Shown piece by piece: positions 15,221-23,314 of a stretch of DNA of 27,335 nucleotides. The stretch spans positions 1 to 27,335 of the forward strand of contig JAEXHR010000089.1 in NCBI GenBank assembly GCA_023449855.1, in the 5' to 3' direction. Position numbers and translations under genes: made by a program. Source of the stretch: Pseudomonadota bacterium. Its GTDB lineage: Bacteria; Pseudomonadota; Alphaproteobacteria; Rhizobiales; Xanthobacteraceae. How positions within the stretch are numbered: position 1 is the first letter of the stretch; the number at the start of each line of letters is the position of its first letter. Below the pieces are notes generated by a model, which saw nothing but the letters and a program-made list of their open reading frames with translations, was not told the DNA's origin and did no database searches.

Positions 15221-17368
15221 TTACTCGTCCCGCGGCTTGATATCGCGCTTGCCCTTGTAGCCGCGCTTCGGCGGCTTCTTCGGGCCGCCGAACAGGGCTT
15301 CGGCTTCGTTGCGCGCACGCGATGTCTCCGAGCCCGAGCGCTGCACGACGACGCGGCGACCCTTGCGGTCTTCCACCGTGGAGCGCTTCAACACCGGCTT
15401 CTTGACGATAACAGGATCGAGCGAGACATCGCCCTTGCTCGGCAGTTGCCGGCCGAAGTCTGCGCCGGCCGCTTCGGCGATCTTCTCACCAAGCTGCTCG
15501 CGCAAGACGCGCGTCTTCACCTCATCGACCTCGCCCTCCGCCAGCTCGCCGAGCTGGAACGGGCCGTAGGAGATGCGGATCAGGCGATTCACCTCGAGAC
15601 CGAGATGGGCGCAGACATTACGCACTTCGCGGTTCTTGCCTTCGCGGATCGCGAAGACGAGCCACACATTGGCGCCCTGGTCGCGCTCCAGCGTCGCATC
15701 GATGGCACCATATTTGACGCCATCGACCTCGACGCCGTTCTTGAGTTCGTCGAGCTGCGCCTGGGTGACATTGCCATGGGCGCGAACGCGGTAGCGGCGC
15801 AGCCAGCCGGTGTCCGGCAGCTCCAGCGTACGTGCGAGCCCGCCGTCATTGGTGAGCAGCAGCAGGCCTTCGGTGTTGAAGTCGAGCCGGCCGACGGAAA
15901 TCAGGCGCGGCAGGTCTTCCGGCAGATGGTCGAACACCGTCGGCCGGCCTTCCGGATCGGCATGGGTCGTCATCAGTCCGCGCGGCTTGTGATACATGAA
16001 CAGCCGTGTGCGCTCGCGCGCCGGCAATGGCTTGCCGTCCACGGTGATCACATCGCTCGACGTCACATCGAGAGCCGGCGAATTGATCATGCGGCCATTT
16101 ACGGAGACGCGGCCCTGCGTCACCCATTCCTCGGCATCGCGGCGCGAGCACAGGCCGGCACGGGCCAGCACCTTGGCGACGCGCTCGCCCGTTTTCTTTT
16201 CAGCCGCAGCTTTGCGCGGCGCCTTCTTCGCATCGGGATCACGCGGACGATATTCGCCGCGGCCGCCGAAGGCCGGGCGCTTCTGGAAAATCCGGCTGTC
16301 GTCCTCGTTGTCGCGGCGCGGCCGCTCGTCATGGTCGCCCTCGCGGCCACGGCGCGGCTGCTCCTGCCAGTCCATGCGCCCACGCGGTTCGCGCGAACGC
16401 TCGAATTGCGGACGGTCACCACGTTCCGGGCGATCCTCGCGCGAACGCGAGAAACGAGGACGCTCGCCATCGCCGCGCTCCGGCCGATCGTCGCGTGAAC
16501 GATCGAAACGCGGTTTGTCGAACTTGCGGTCGCCATCGCGCGGGGCACGCGCAGGACGGCTGCCGCGATCGTCGCTACGCTCGCGGCTCTGCCACGGCTT
16601 CTCATCGCTGCGATCGGGGCCGTGCTCGAAATCGCGATCCCTGCCGAAAGATTTACGCGGACCGCCGCGATCCGGCGCGCCGCGCGAGAATTTCTTGTCG
16701 CCAAACTTCTTCTCGCCGAACGACCGCTCTCCCCGCGGACGGTCGCCATCGCGCGGCGGGCGCGGGCTATAGGGACGATCGCCCTGCGGACGATCGCCAC
16801 GTGGCGCGTAAGCGCGCTTCTCGCCGCCACCGTCGCGCGGCTTGCGGTCGCCGAACGGCCGGTCACCGCGCGGACGATCTCCGTCACGCGACGGACGCGA
16901 ACCGAAAGGACGATCACCCTGCGGGCGATCGCCGCGAGGCGCATAGGCGCGTTTCTCGCCGCCGCCATCACGCGGCTTGCGGTCGCCGAACTTCTTCTCG
17001 GAGAAACGTCCGGCCGGACGCGCGTCATCGCGATCACGACGCGGCGGGCGATCGCCAAAGTCCTTGCGCGGACCGCGCGACGGACGCTCGCCCTCGCTAC
17101 GCGCAGGGCGGTCCTCGCGATTGAAACGCGGGCGCGGCGCATCGCCATAGTCTCGGCGCGGCGCGCGGTCACCGTCACGCTTGCCGGCGTAAGAGCGCTT
17201 CTCGCCATCGCCATCGCGGGGCGGGCGCGGTGTATAGCTGCCGTCGCGCTTGGCGAACTTCTTCTCCGGCCCGCGGGCGGCGCCGGAACGGCCGCCCTTG
17301 CCCGGGCCTTTGCCGCCGGTCGGCCGGCCGCGCGAGGGGCCGTTGTTTTTATCGTTATCGCGGGGCAT
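15221..17368 (-). CDS. rluB: 23S rRNA pseudouridine synthase RluB-type with long disordered N-terminus
   Basis: It converts a uridine in the 23S peptidyl-transferase region to pseudouridine. The enzyme part starts near residue 394 with an S4 RNA-binding domain (RVAKVLARAGLCSRRDAEEW) and continues into the RsuA/RluB catalytic domain, with Asp496 in GRLDFNTEGLLLL, followed by REGKNREVRN and IRISYGPF. The C-terminal 90 residues are again basic. The first 390 residues are low complexity, dominated by Arg, Asp, Gly and Pro (units such as RGDRPQGDRPF), with a tandem 45-residue duplication at 131-175 and 176-220. The start ATG 17368 gives MPRDNDKNNGPSRGR; an upstream extension is possible but looks non-coding. 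Family homologues in alphaproteobacteria also carry such extensions. RluB versus RluE/F is judged from the S4 domain and overall pattern. Confidence 0.93.
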   Translation of the reverse strand: MPRDNDKNNGPSRGRPTGGKGPGKGGRSGAARGPEKKFAKRDGSYTPRPPRDGDGEKRSYAGKRDGDRAPRRDYGDAPRPRFNREDRPARSEGERPSRGPRKDFGDRPPRRDRDDARPAGRFSEKKFGDRKPRDGGGEKRAYAPRGDRPQGDRPFGSRPSRDGDRPRGDRPFGDRKPRDGGGEKRAYAPRGDRPQGDRPYSPRPPRDGDRPRGERSFGEKKFGDKKFSRGAPDRGGPRKSFGRDRDFEHGPDRSDEKPWQSRERSDDRGSRPARAPRDGDRKFDKPRFDRSRDDRPERGDGERPRFSRSREDRPERGDRPQFERSREPRGRMDWQEQPRRGREGDHDERPRRDNEDDSRIFQKRPAFGGRGEYRPRDPDAKKAPRKAAAEKKTGERVAKVLARAGLCSRRDAEEWVTQGRVSVNGRMINSPALDVTSSDVITVDGKPLPARERTRLFMYHKPRGLMTTHADPEGRPTVFDHLPEDLPRLISVGRLDFNTEGLLLLTNDGGLARTLELPDTGWLRRYRVRAHGNVTQAQLDELKNGVEVDGVKYGAIDATLERDQGANVWLVFAIREGKNREVRNVCAHLGLEVNRLIRISYGPFQLGELAEGEVDEVKTRVLREQLGEKIAEAAGADFGRQLPSKGDVSLDPVIVKKPVLKRSTVEDRKGRRVVVQRSGSETSRARNEAEALFGGPKKPPKRGYKGKRDIKPRDE
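16709..16978 (-). repeat. Tandem 135-bp duplication inside rluB
   Basis: Two adjacent 45-codon units (16844-16978 and 16709-16843) encode residues 131-175 and 176-220 of RluB. The first 24 residues of each are identical, yet 11 of those 72 bases differ, all silently. The rest of the unit diverges modestly (GSRPS against SPRPP, GDRPFGDR against GERSFGEK). Confidence 0.9.
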
Positions 17369-17514
17369 GAAAGGTCTCGCTGCAGCGGAAGCTGAATTGG
17401 GTTGAGCGGTGCGGATGGGGTTTGCGGATCGACATTGCGCGCTCATCGGGCGCAAACGTCACGCGAAACCGGAATCCTCTTTGCTGAAGGCCACTCCGTA
17501 GCAGAGTTTTGCGC

Positions 17515-17520
17515 AGGAAA
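17515..17520 (+). promoter_or_regulatory. Shine-Dalgarno deciding the tadA start
   Basis: AGGAAA lies seven bases before TTG 17528. The in-frame ATG at 17546 has only CCGCCCCTTCTTTC upstream and no ribosome site, so this site favours the TTG. Confidence 0.7.
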
Positions 17521-17527
17521 CGAGCTT

Positions 17528-17974
17528 TTGACCGCCCCTTCTTTCATGGATTTGGCCCTGAAAGCCGCCGAAAACGCCGGAGAAGCGGGCGAAGTGCCGA
17601 TCGGCTGCGTGATCGTGCGAAACGGTGAGGTGATCGCCAGCGCCGGTAACCGCACTTTGACCGACAAAGACCCCACGGCCCATGCCGAAGTGCTGGCCAT
17701 CCGACAGGCCGCCGAAAAGCTAGGCAACGAGCGGCTGGCGGATTGTGATCTCTATGTCACGCTGGAGCCCTGCACCATGTGTGCCGGCGCCATCTCCTTC
17801 GCCCGCATCCGCCGGCTTTATTACGGAGCTGCCGATCCGAAGGGCGGCGGCGTCGAATCGGGGGTCAGATTCTTCGCCTCGCCGACCTGTCACCATGCGC
17901 CCGAGGTCTATTCCGCCGTCGGCGAGACGGAATCCGCCAAACTGCTCCGCGATTTCTTCCAGGCCCGGCGCTGA
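17528..17974 (+). CDS. tadA: tRNA-specific adenosine deaminase TadA
   Basis: It deaminates the wobble adenosine of tRNA-Arg(ACG) to inosine. The zinc and proton-shuttle motif HAE is at 52-54 (TAHAEVLAIR), and the two cysteine ligands are Cys82 and Cys85 in EPCTMCAGAI. SFARIRRLYYGAADPKGGGV is the typical TadA follow-on. The start is taken as TTG 17528 because it is seven bases after AGGAAA and gives MTAPSFMDLALKAAE; ATG 17546 (MDLALKAAE) is the conservative alternative. Length 148 residues is normal. It is divergent from rluB, with a 159-base gap in which I see no clear promoter, and convergent with the DUF6894 gene, only three bases separating the two stops. Confidence 0.95.
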   Translation: MTAPSFMDLALKAAENAGEAGEVPIGCVIVRNGEVIASAGNRTLTDKDPTAHAEVLAIRQAAEKLGNERLADCDLYVTLEPCTMCAGAISFARIRRLYYGAADPKGGGVESGVRFFASPTCHHAPEVYSAVGETESAKLLRDFFQARR

Positions 17975-17977
17975 ATT

Positions 17978-18196
17978 TCATGCGCGGGTGACCACGGGAA
18001 TGCGGGTCACCTCATGGCCGTTTTCGTGGATGACGCAGATATGCCGCTCGTGTTCACGATTAGCAGGCGGCCGTGTGCCGATTTCATCAGCAATTGCATG
18101 GGCCTGCGCGATCGCCTCGGCATCGCTTTCGAGATCGAGGCCAGCGTGGTCGCGTTCGGTCATTCCGTTTTTCAAATCGAAATAATAATGCGCCAT
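17978..18196 (-). CDS. DUF6894 family small protein
   Basis: A 72-residue protein of the DUF6894 type, common and multi-copy in Bradyrhizobium and relatives: MAHYYFDLKNG at the start, then an acidic middle (DHAGLDLESDAEAIAQAHAIA) and a beta-rich HICVIHENGHEVTRIPV end. The function is unknown and no catalytic residues stand out. ATG 18196 is used because the family begins with the HYYFDL strand; a longer start at 18229 is possible. It lies 71 bases downstream of purD on the same strand and tail to tail with tadA. Confidence 0.8.
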   Translation of the reverse strand: MAHYYFDLKNGMTERDHAGLDLESDAEAIAQAHAIADEIGTRPPANREHERHICVIHENGHEVTRIPVVTRA

Positions 18197-18267
18197 GTGG
18201 AACCCTTTCGAGTCCCAAACGCGCGACACAACCTTCGGTTCCTCAGGCCCAGGAACCTCCCGTCACG

Positions 18268-19551
18268 TTATTTCCCCTGACGCTCCCGCGCGACAGCCTG
18301 CCAGCCGATATCGCGGCGGCAGAAGCCCTCTGGCCAATTGATCAGGCCGATGGCCTCATAGGCCCGGCGCTGGGCCTCGCCCACGGTTTTGGCTGAGGCC
18401 GTCACGTTCAGCACGCGCCCGCCATTGGCCAGAATCCAGTCGCCTGAGGCCTTGGTTCCAGCATGGAACACCTCCACGCCCTCGATCTGCTCGGCGCGGT
18501 CGATGCCCGCGATCCGCGTCCCCTTGTCGTAGTCACCGGGATACCCCTTGGCGGCCATGACGACGGTCAGGGCGGGTTCCGGGAACCAGCGCAGATCGAA
18601 ATTCTTCAGCTGGCCGTCCGCCGACGCGATCAGTGCCGGCAGCAGATCCGACATCAGGCGAACCATCAGCACCTGGGTTTCGGGATCTCCGAAACGGGCA
18701 TTGTATTCGATCAGCTTCGGGCCTTCGTCCGTGATCATCAGGCCGGCGAACAGCACACCCTTATAGGGGCATCCCATGTCCTTCATGGCCTTCAGCGTCG
18801 GCAGAATGATCTCGTCCATGGTGCGCTTCTGGATCGCATCGGTGAACACCGGCGCCGGCGAATAGGCGCCCATGCCGCCCGTATTCGGCCCCTTGTCGCC
18901 GTCGAAAGCGCGCTTGTGGTCCTGCGCGGCCACCAGCGGCAGCGCGTTCTCGCCGTCGCACAGCACGAAGAACGAGGCTTCCTCGCCGACCATGAATTCC
19001 TCGACCACGGCTTCCGCGCCAGCCGCGCCAAAACCGCCGCCGAGCATCATGTCGATGGCCTCTTCGGCTTCCTGCAGCGTCATGGCGACAACGACGCCCT
19101 TGCCAGCTGCGAGGCCGTCGGCCTTGATCACGATCGGCGCGCCCTGGGCGCGGATATACGCCTTGGCCTTGTCCGCATCGCTGAAGCGCTCGTAAGCGGC
19201 GGTCGGGATGCTGTTGGCCTTGCAGATGTCCTTGGTGAAACCCTTGGAGCCTTCGAGACGGGCGGCGGCCTTGCTCGGCCCGAACGCCTTGATGCCGGCC
19301 GCGGCGAGATCGTCCACGATGCCGGCTGCGAGCGGGGCTTCCGGGCCGACTACAACGAAATCGACTTTGTTGTCGCCGCAGAACTTGATCACAGCAGCAT
19401 GGTCCGCCACGTCCAAAGCCACGCATTCGGCTTCCTGCGCAATGCCGGCATTGCCGGGCGCGCACCACAATTTGGTCAGCAACGGCGATGCCGCCAGCTT
19501 CCATGCCAGCGCGTGTTCGCGGCCACCGGAACCGATGAGAAGAATGTTCAT
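18268..19551 (-). CDS. purD: Phosphoribosylamine-glycine ligase (GAR synthetase)
   Basis: It joins glycine to phosphoribosylamine with ATP in the second step of purine synthesis. The 427 residues show the N-domain loop LLIGSGGREHALAW at the start, FVVVGPEAPLAAG, the ATP-grasp signatures IVIKADGLAAGKGVVVA and NTGGMGAYSP, the metal-binding ENNARFGDPE-type segment here written EYNARFGDPETQ, and the C-terminal AAKGYPGDY. Start and length match the family. It is divergent from xseA with an 83-base gap, a neighbourhood often seen in Rhizobiales. Confidence 0.97.
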   Translation of the reverse strand: MNILLIGSGGREHALAWKLAASPLLTKLWCAPGNAGIAQEAECVALDVADHAAVIKFCGDNKVDFVVVGPEAPLAAGIVDDLAAAGIKAFGPSKAAARLEGSKGFTKDICKANSIPTAAYERFSDADKAKAYIRAQGAPIVIKADGLAAGKGVVVAMTLQEAEEAIDMMLGGGFGAAGAEAVVEEFMVGEEASFFVLCDGENALPLVAAQDHKRAFDGDKGPNTGGMGAYSPAPVFTDAIQKRTMDEIILPTLKAMKDMGCPYKGVLFAGLMITDEGPKLIEYNARFGDPETQVLMVRLMSDLLPALIASADGQLKNFDLRWFPEPALTVVMAAKGYPGDYDKGTRIAGIDRAEQIEGVEVFHAGTKASGDWILANGGRVLNVTASAKTVGEAQRRAYEAIGLINWPEGFCRRDIGWQAVARERQGK

Positions 19552-19634
19552 GGGAAGACTGCCTGGCCGGGGTTTTGGATGGTTTTGCCAGCGTTTAGCA
19601 TGCTAATCCGCTGCCGCAACAGCCCGAGTCCCCG

Positions 19635-21242
19635 ATGCCCAAAACTGCCGCCGCCCCGTTGACGAATTCCACCGAATTCACCGTCTCCGAGCTTTCGCAG
19701 GCGCTGAAGCGGACGGTGGAGGACGCCTACGGAAATGTGCGCGTGCGCGGCGAGATCACCGGCTTTCGCGGGCCGCATTCCTCCGGCCACTGCTATTTCT
19801 CGCTCAAGGACGAAAGCGCCAAGATCGAGGCGGTGATCTGGAAAGGCGTTCATGGCCGGATGCGGTTCCGGCCGCAGGAGGGCCTCGAGGTCATCGCCAC
19901 CGGCAAGCTGACCACCTATCCCGGCTCGTCGAAGTACCAGATCGTCATCGAGGCGCTGGAGCCCGCCGGCGTCGGCGCGCTGATGGCGCTGATGGAAGAG
20001 CGCAAACGCAAGCTCGGCGCCGAAGGCCTGTTCGACGAAGCGCGCAAGCAACTGCTGCCCTGGCTGCCCGAAGTCATCGGCGTCGTCACCTCGCCGACCG
20101 GCGCTGTCATCCGCGACATCCTGCATCGCCTCAACGATCGCTTTCCGCGCCATGTGCTGGTGTGGCCCGTTCGGGTTCAGGGCGAAGGCTCGGCCGAACA
20201 GGTCGCGGCGGCGATCCACGGCTTCAATGCACTGGAGCCAGGCGGCAAGATTCCGCGCCCGGATCTGCTCATCGTCGCCCGCGGCGGCGGCTCGCTGGAA
20301 GATCTGTGGTCGTTCAACGAAGAGATCGTGGTGCGCGCCGCGGCGGAAAGCATGATCCCGCTGATCTCCGCTGTCGGCCACGAGACCGATATCACGCTGA
20401 TCGATTTCGCCTCGGACAAGCGTGCGCCGACGCCGACAGCTGCAGCCGAAATGGCCGTGCCGGTGCGCGCCGAATTGCTGGTCGAGATCGGCACCTTCGA
20501 GCGCCGCCTGATGCTGTGCTGGCAGCGCGCGCAGGAAGCCCGCCGCAACGAGTTGCGTGCCGCCGCACGTGCGTTGCCCAATGCCGCCGATCTGCTTGCG
20601 ATCCCGCGCCAGCGTCTCGATAGCGCCGGCGCATCGCTGCCGCGCGCGCTCAAGGCCAATACCCATGCGCATCACCGCCGCTTCGTGCAGGCGGCATCCG
20701 GCCTGACGCTGCGTGTGCTGCGCGCGCAGATCGCCCATGCGACGCAGCGGCAGACGACCTACGGCGAGCGCTTGAAGCTCTCCGCGCGCGCTCTGCTGCG
20801 CCAGCGCCGCGAGCGTTTCAGCAATCTCGAACTGCGCCTCAAGGCCTCGAAATCCGCCAATGCGCAAGCGCAGCGCAATGCCGTCATCCGGGATCGCGAA
20901 CGTGCCTTGCGCCTCACCGAGCGCGCCCGCCGCGCACTGACGACGCTGCTGCAGCGGCAGGCAGCGCGCGTCGAGGCATCGAACAAACTGCTCGCCGCCC
21001 TCTCCTATCGCGGCGTGCTCGCGCGCGGCTTTGCGCTGGTGCGTGACGAACACGGAACGGCCGTGCATGAGCTGGCAGGTATCAATGCCGGCGCGCGACT
21101 GAACATCGAGTTTGCCGATGGCCGTATCGATGTGACCGCCGACGGCGCAGAGCCGGCATCGTCGCGTGCGGATAAATCAAGCGCGGCCAGATCCAAGCCA
21201 TCGAAACGCACTGCAAAGATCGGCCAGGGCGATCTGTTCTAG
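19635..21242 (+). CDS. xseA: Exodeoxyribonuclease VII large subunit
   Basis: The catalytic subunit of ExoVII, which with several XseB copies degrades single-stranded DNA. The N-terminal OB fold (about 15-110) has VRGEITGFRGPHSSGHCYF and FSLKDESAKIEAV. The catalytic domain follows with GVVTSPTGAVIRDI, ARGGGSLEDLW and the GHETD motif at 248-252. Residues about 275-450 form the Arg/Ala-rich coiled-coil arm that binds XseB, and the C-terminal LSYRGVLARGFALVRD is the typical closing segment. The last 35 residues are basic and low complexity. Length 535 is normal for alphaproteobacteria. xseB is not adjacent. Confidence 0.97.
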   Translation: MPKTAAAPLTNSTEFTVSELSQALKRTVEDAYGNVRVRGEITGFRGPHSSGHCYFSLKDESAKIEAVIWKGVHGRMRFRPQEGLEVIATGKLTTYPGSSKYQIVIEALEPAGVGALMALMEERKRKLGAEGLFDEARKQLLPWLPEVIGVVTSPTGAVIRDILHRLNDRFPRHVLVWPVRVQGEGSAEQVAAAIHGFNALEPGGKIPRPDLLIVARGGGSLEDLWSFNEEIVVRAAAESMIPLISAVGHETDITLIDFASDKRAPTPTAAAEMAVPVRAELLVEIGTFERRLMLCWQRAQEARRNELRAAARALPNAADLLAIPRQRLDSAGASLPRALKANTHAHHRRFVQAASGLTLRVLRAQIAHATQRQTTYGERLKLSARALLRQRRERFSNLELRLKASKSANAQAQRNAVIRDRERALRLTERARRALTTLLQRQAARVEASNKLLAALSYRGVLARGFALVRDEHGTAVHELAGINAGARLNIEFADGRIDVTADGAEPASSRADKSSAARSKPSKRTAKIGQGDLF

Positions 21243-21445
21243 CGTCCAACGCCTTCGAGTAAGCTGGCGCGACCTCTCTAGGAACATATCCTTCAACGAA
21301 GGCACGTGTTTCTTTTCCGCGAGGACGCTGTGTTGTCCCCACGCTCGGACGCGCACGCCCCGCGGAAATGTGTAGTCCGGTTCACCCGATCGGACGCCGC
21401 GAAATCACGCTGACTACAATTATTTCGATTTGCATCGCTTTTTCT

Positions 21446-21456
21446 AACCATTGGTT
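21446..21456. promoter_or_regulatory. AACCA-T-TGGTT palindrome upstream of the TadG-like gene
   Basis: Five-base inverted arms sit in an AT-rich patch (about 21410-21510) that contrasts with the surrounding GC-rich DNA and lies 55 bases before the TadG-like start. CTAACCAT at 21444-21451 is one change from the CtrA half-site TTAACCAT. The palindrome is short and could be chance. The rest of the 268-base gap holds no recognisable gene or terminator. Confidence 0.2.
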
Positions 21457-21510
21457 GATTTTCCATAGGTATTCATCTGCGCTTCGGTACTCAGAACGAG
21501 TTCGCATTTT

Positions 21511-22836
21511 ATGTTTAGGAATTTTCGATCCAGCTTTAATTCCTACGTCAGGGATCGCCGGGGCAACGTCGCCGTCATCTTCGCGCTGGCTTCGGTGCCG
21601 CTGATATCCTTTGTCGGCGGGGCCATCGATCACGGTCGCGCGGCCATGATCCGCTCCAAGCTTCAGGGGGCGCTGGATTCTGCCGCCATCGGGGCGATCG
21701 TCCAGAAATCGACGGCATTTGCCACAGCCGGCTCCATGTCTGCGGATGGCGACATTCCCGGCGGCTCGACCACGGCAGTCAACTATTTCTACGCCAACTC
21801 CTCGAGCATGAGCGGCTACACGATCAACAGCGTGACGGCCAAAGTATCGAGAGCCAATGGCGTCGTGACGTCCAGCATGCAGTTCTCCGCTGACGTGCCG
21901 ACCACGTTCAGCTCCATCATGGGCTTTCCAAAACTGACCGTCACCGGTGTCGCGACCGCAACGGCCACCATGCCGCAATTTATCGACTTCTATCTTCTGC
22001 TCGACAATTCGCCCTCGATGGGCGTCGGCGCAACGCCCGCCGATGTCGCGACCATGGTCAACAACACGCCCGACAAATGCGCGTTCGCCTGCCATGACAC
22101 CGCGAACAAATCGAACTACTACGACCTCGCCAAAAAGCTTGGCGTCACCACGCGCATCGATGTGCTGCGGTCTGCCACACAGAGCCTGATGGACACCGCG
22201 GCCTCGACCCAGACCTATCCCAACCAGTTCAGGGTCGCGATCTACGATTTCGGCGGCAGCGCTTCGACCGCAAGCCTTCGGCCGCTGTTCAGCCTGTCGT
22301 CGAGCCTGTCGAGCGCGAAGACGGCAGCCGGCGCGATCGACCTGATGTCGGTCAACGGCCAGAACGACAATAACGATCAGGACACCCAATTCTCGTCGGT
22401 CATTCCGGCGATCGACAAGACTATCGCAAACACCGGTAACGGAACAGCGAACGCGCCTGCGAAGTATCTCTTCTTCGTCTCGGACGGCGTGGCTGACGAG
22501 TACAATCCCTCCGGATGTCTGAAGAAGACAACGGGCGGCCGATGCCAGTCCCCGCTGGATCCATCGCTCTGCACCGCGCTCAAGAATCGCGGCGTCAAGA
22601 TCGCGGTCCTTTATACGACCTATCTCGATCTGCCGACCAACGCCTGGTACAACACGTGGATCGCGCCGTTCAACAAAGGCCCTTACGGGCCGTCCACGAA
22701 CAGCGAAATCGCAGCCAACATGCAGTCCTGCGCATCGCCGGGTTTCTATTTCGAGGTCAGCCCGACCCAGGGCATTTCCGAGGCCATGACGGCGCTGTTC
22801 CAGCGGGCCGTGGCGGACGCGCGGATCAGCCGATGA
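21511..22836 (+). CDS. TadG-like pilus-associated protein with von Willebrand A domain
   Basis: An orphan relative of TadG, a minor component of tight-adherence (Flp) pilus systems. The N-terminus DRRGNVAVIFALASVPLISF (15-34) is the TadE/TadG membrane anchor, followed by the typical DHGRAAMIRSKLQGALDSAA. After about residue 155 comes a vWA-like domain: FYLLLDNSPSMG carries the DxSxS metal-site motif (165-169), and FFVSDGVAD (321-329) provides the second acidic motif. Six cysteines lie within it (190, 194, 336, 345, 354, 407), suggesting disulfides outside the cytoplasm. Length is 441 residues. No other tad genes are near, so its partners must be elsewhere or it acts alone. The ATG at 21511 lacks a good Shine-Dalgarno; AT-rich upstream DNA precedes it. 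Confidence 0.85.
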   Translation: MFRNFRSSFNSYVRDRRGNVAVIFALASVPLISFVGGAIDHGRAAMIRSKLQGALDSAAIGAIVQKSTAFATAGSMSADGDIPGGSTTAVNYFYANSSSMSGYTINSVTAKVSRANGVVTSSMQFSADVPTTFSSIMGFPKLTVTGVATATATMPQFIDFYLLLDNSPSMGVGATPADVATMVNNTPDKCAFACHDTANKSNYYDLAKKLGVTTRIDVLRSATQSLMDTAASTQTYPNQFRVAIYDFGGSASTASLRPLFSLSSSLSSAKTAAGAIDLMSVNGQNDNNDQDTQFSSVIPAIDKTIANTGNGTANAPAKYLFFVSDGVADEYNPSGCLKKTTGGRCQSPLDPSLCTALKNRGVKIAVLYTTYLDLPTNAWYNTWIAPFNKGPYGPSTNSEIAANMQSCASPGFYFEVSPTQGISEAMTALFQRAVADARISR

Positions 22837-22853
22837 GGCCCTCCTGATCCGCG

Positions 22854-22879
22854 GTCGGCGGGGATCTGCCCCCGCCGGC
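22854..22879 (+). terminator. Strong GC hairpin after the TadG-like gene
   Basis: CGGCGGGG (22856-22863) pairs perfectly with CCCCGCCG (22870-22877) across a six-base loop, extendable by a G-T and a G-C pair. It lies 17 bases past the stop. No T-run follows, so it may be a rho-independent-like stop or an mRNA 3'-end stabiliser. Confidence 0.45.
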
Positions 22880-22990
22880 ACCGGACCCCCGATTCGACGT
22901 CGGCTTCCGGGCGCTTTCATTCGCGCCGCGAAGGCCCTATCTATGGCGGAGCATCATCCATCCGCCTGCGGCATTCCGGCCGAGCGTTCC

Positions 22991-22995
22991 AGGAG
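22991..22995 (+). promoter_or_regulatory. Shine-Dalgarno deciding the DUF2093 start
   Basis: AGGAG lies seven bases before GTG 23003, an ideal spacing. It marks the GTG as the start rather than the in-frame ATG at 22943. Confidence 0.75.
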
Positions 22996-23002
22996 ACCAG
23001 CC

Positions 23003-23221
23003 GTGCTCAACAAATTCGGGCCATCCGGCCACGGCGAAGCCAAGCTGCAATATCTCGACGGCGATTTCCGCGTGGTCGCACCGGGGACCTATGTGACCTG
23101 CGCCATCTCGGGCGAACGCATCCCGCTGGATGAGCTGAAATACTGGAGCGTCGACCGACAGGAAGCCTATGCAACGCATACGGCAGTACTGAAGCGGTAT
23201 TATCCGGAGCAGGTGAAGTAG
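23003..23221 (+). CDS. DUF2093 family small protein
   Basis: A 72-residue protein of unknown function from a family found across alphaproteobacteria. Visible features are MLNKFGPSGHGEAKLQYLD at the start (Met from GTG), a beta-rich middle FRVVAPGTYVTCAISGERI, and the conserved end LDELKYWSVDRQEAYA. A single cysteine is present and there is no signal peptide or membrane segment. GTG 23003 is preceded by AGGAG at the best spacing, and the length then equals the family norm of about 70. It is convergent with lpxK, with a REP-like element between. I recall DUF2093 near lpxK in other Rhizobiales, but cannot verify that here. Confidence 0.85.
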   Translation: MLNKFGPSGHGEAKLQYLDGDFRVVAPGTYVTCAISGERIPLDELKYWSVDRQEAYATHTAVLKRYYPEQVK

Positions 23222-23225
23222 GTCA

Positions 23226-23311
23226 GTAGGGCGGATTAGCCGAAGGCGTAATCCGCCGACAGAGTACATGTGGCGAAGAACGGCGGATTACGCTTCGCTA
23301 ATCCGCCCTAC
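23226..23311. repeat. REP-like paired hairpin element, family A copy 2
   Basis: An 86-base unit with the same ends as the element at 12128: GTAGGGCGGATTAGCC and GCTAATCCGCCCTAC. The left hairpin pairs GGCGGATTA with TAATCCGCC around GCCGAAGGCG; the right pairs GGCGGATTA with TAATCCGCC around CGCTTCGC. All four arms are perfect here. It fills the gap between the convergent stops of DUF2093 and lpxK. Confidence 0.9.
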
Positions 23312-23314
23312 GGG

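Noticed and set aside
14453..16498. A 681-codon plus-strand open frame over the VOC, rsmD and rluB genes
   Set aside because: It runs antisense across three genes with clear motifs and crosses their boundaries, which a real gene would not.
15996..17395. Several long Arg- or Ala-rich open frames on both strands over rluB
   Set aside because: The repetitive CG-rich codons of the RluB extension leave all frames open; only the RluB frame leads into a known enzyme.
21281..21308. GGAAC followed by CGTG, resembling an EcfG general-stress promoter
   Set aside because: The spacing is 19 and the second element is CGTG rather than CGTT, and it lies about 200 bases from the next start.
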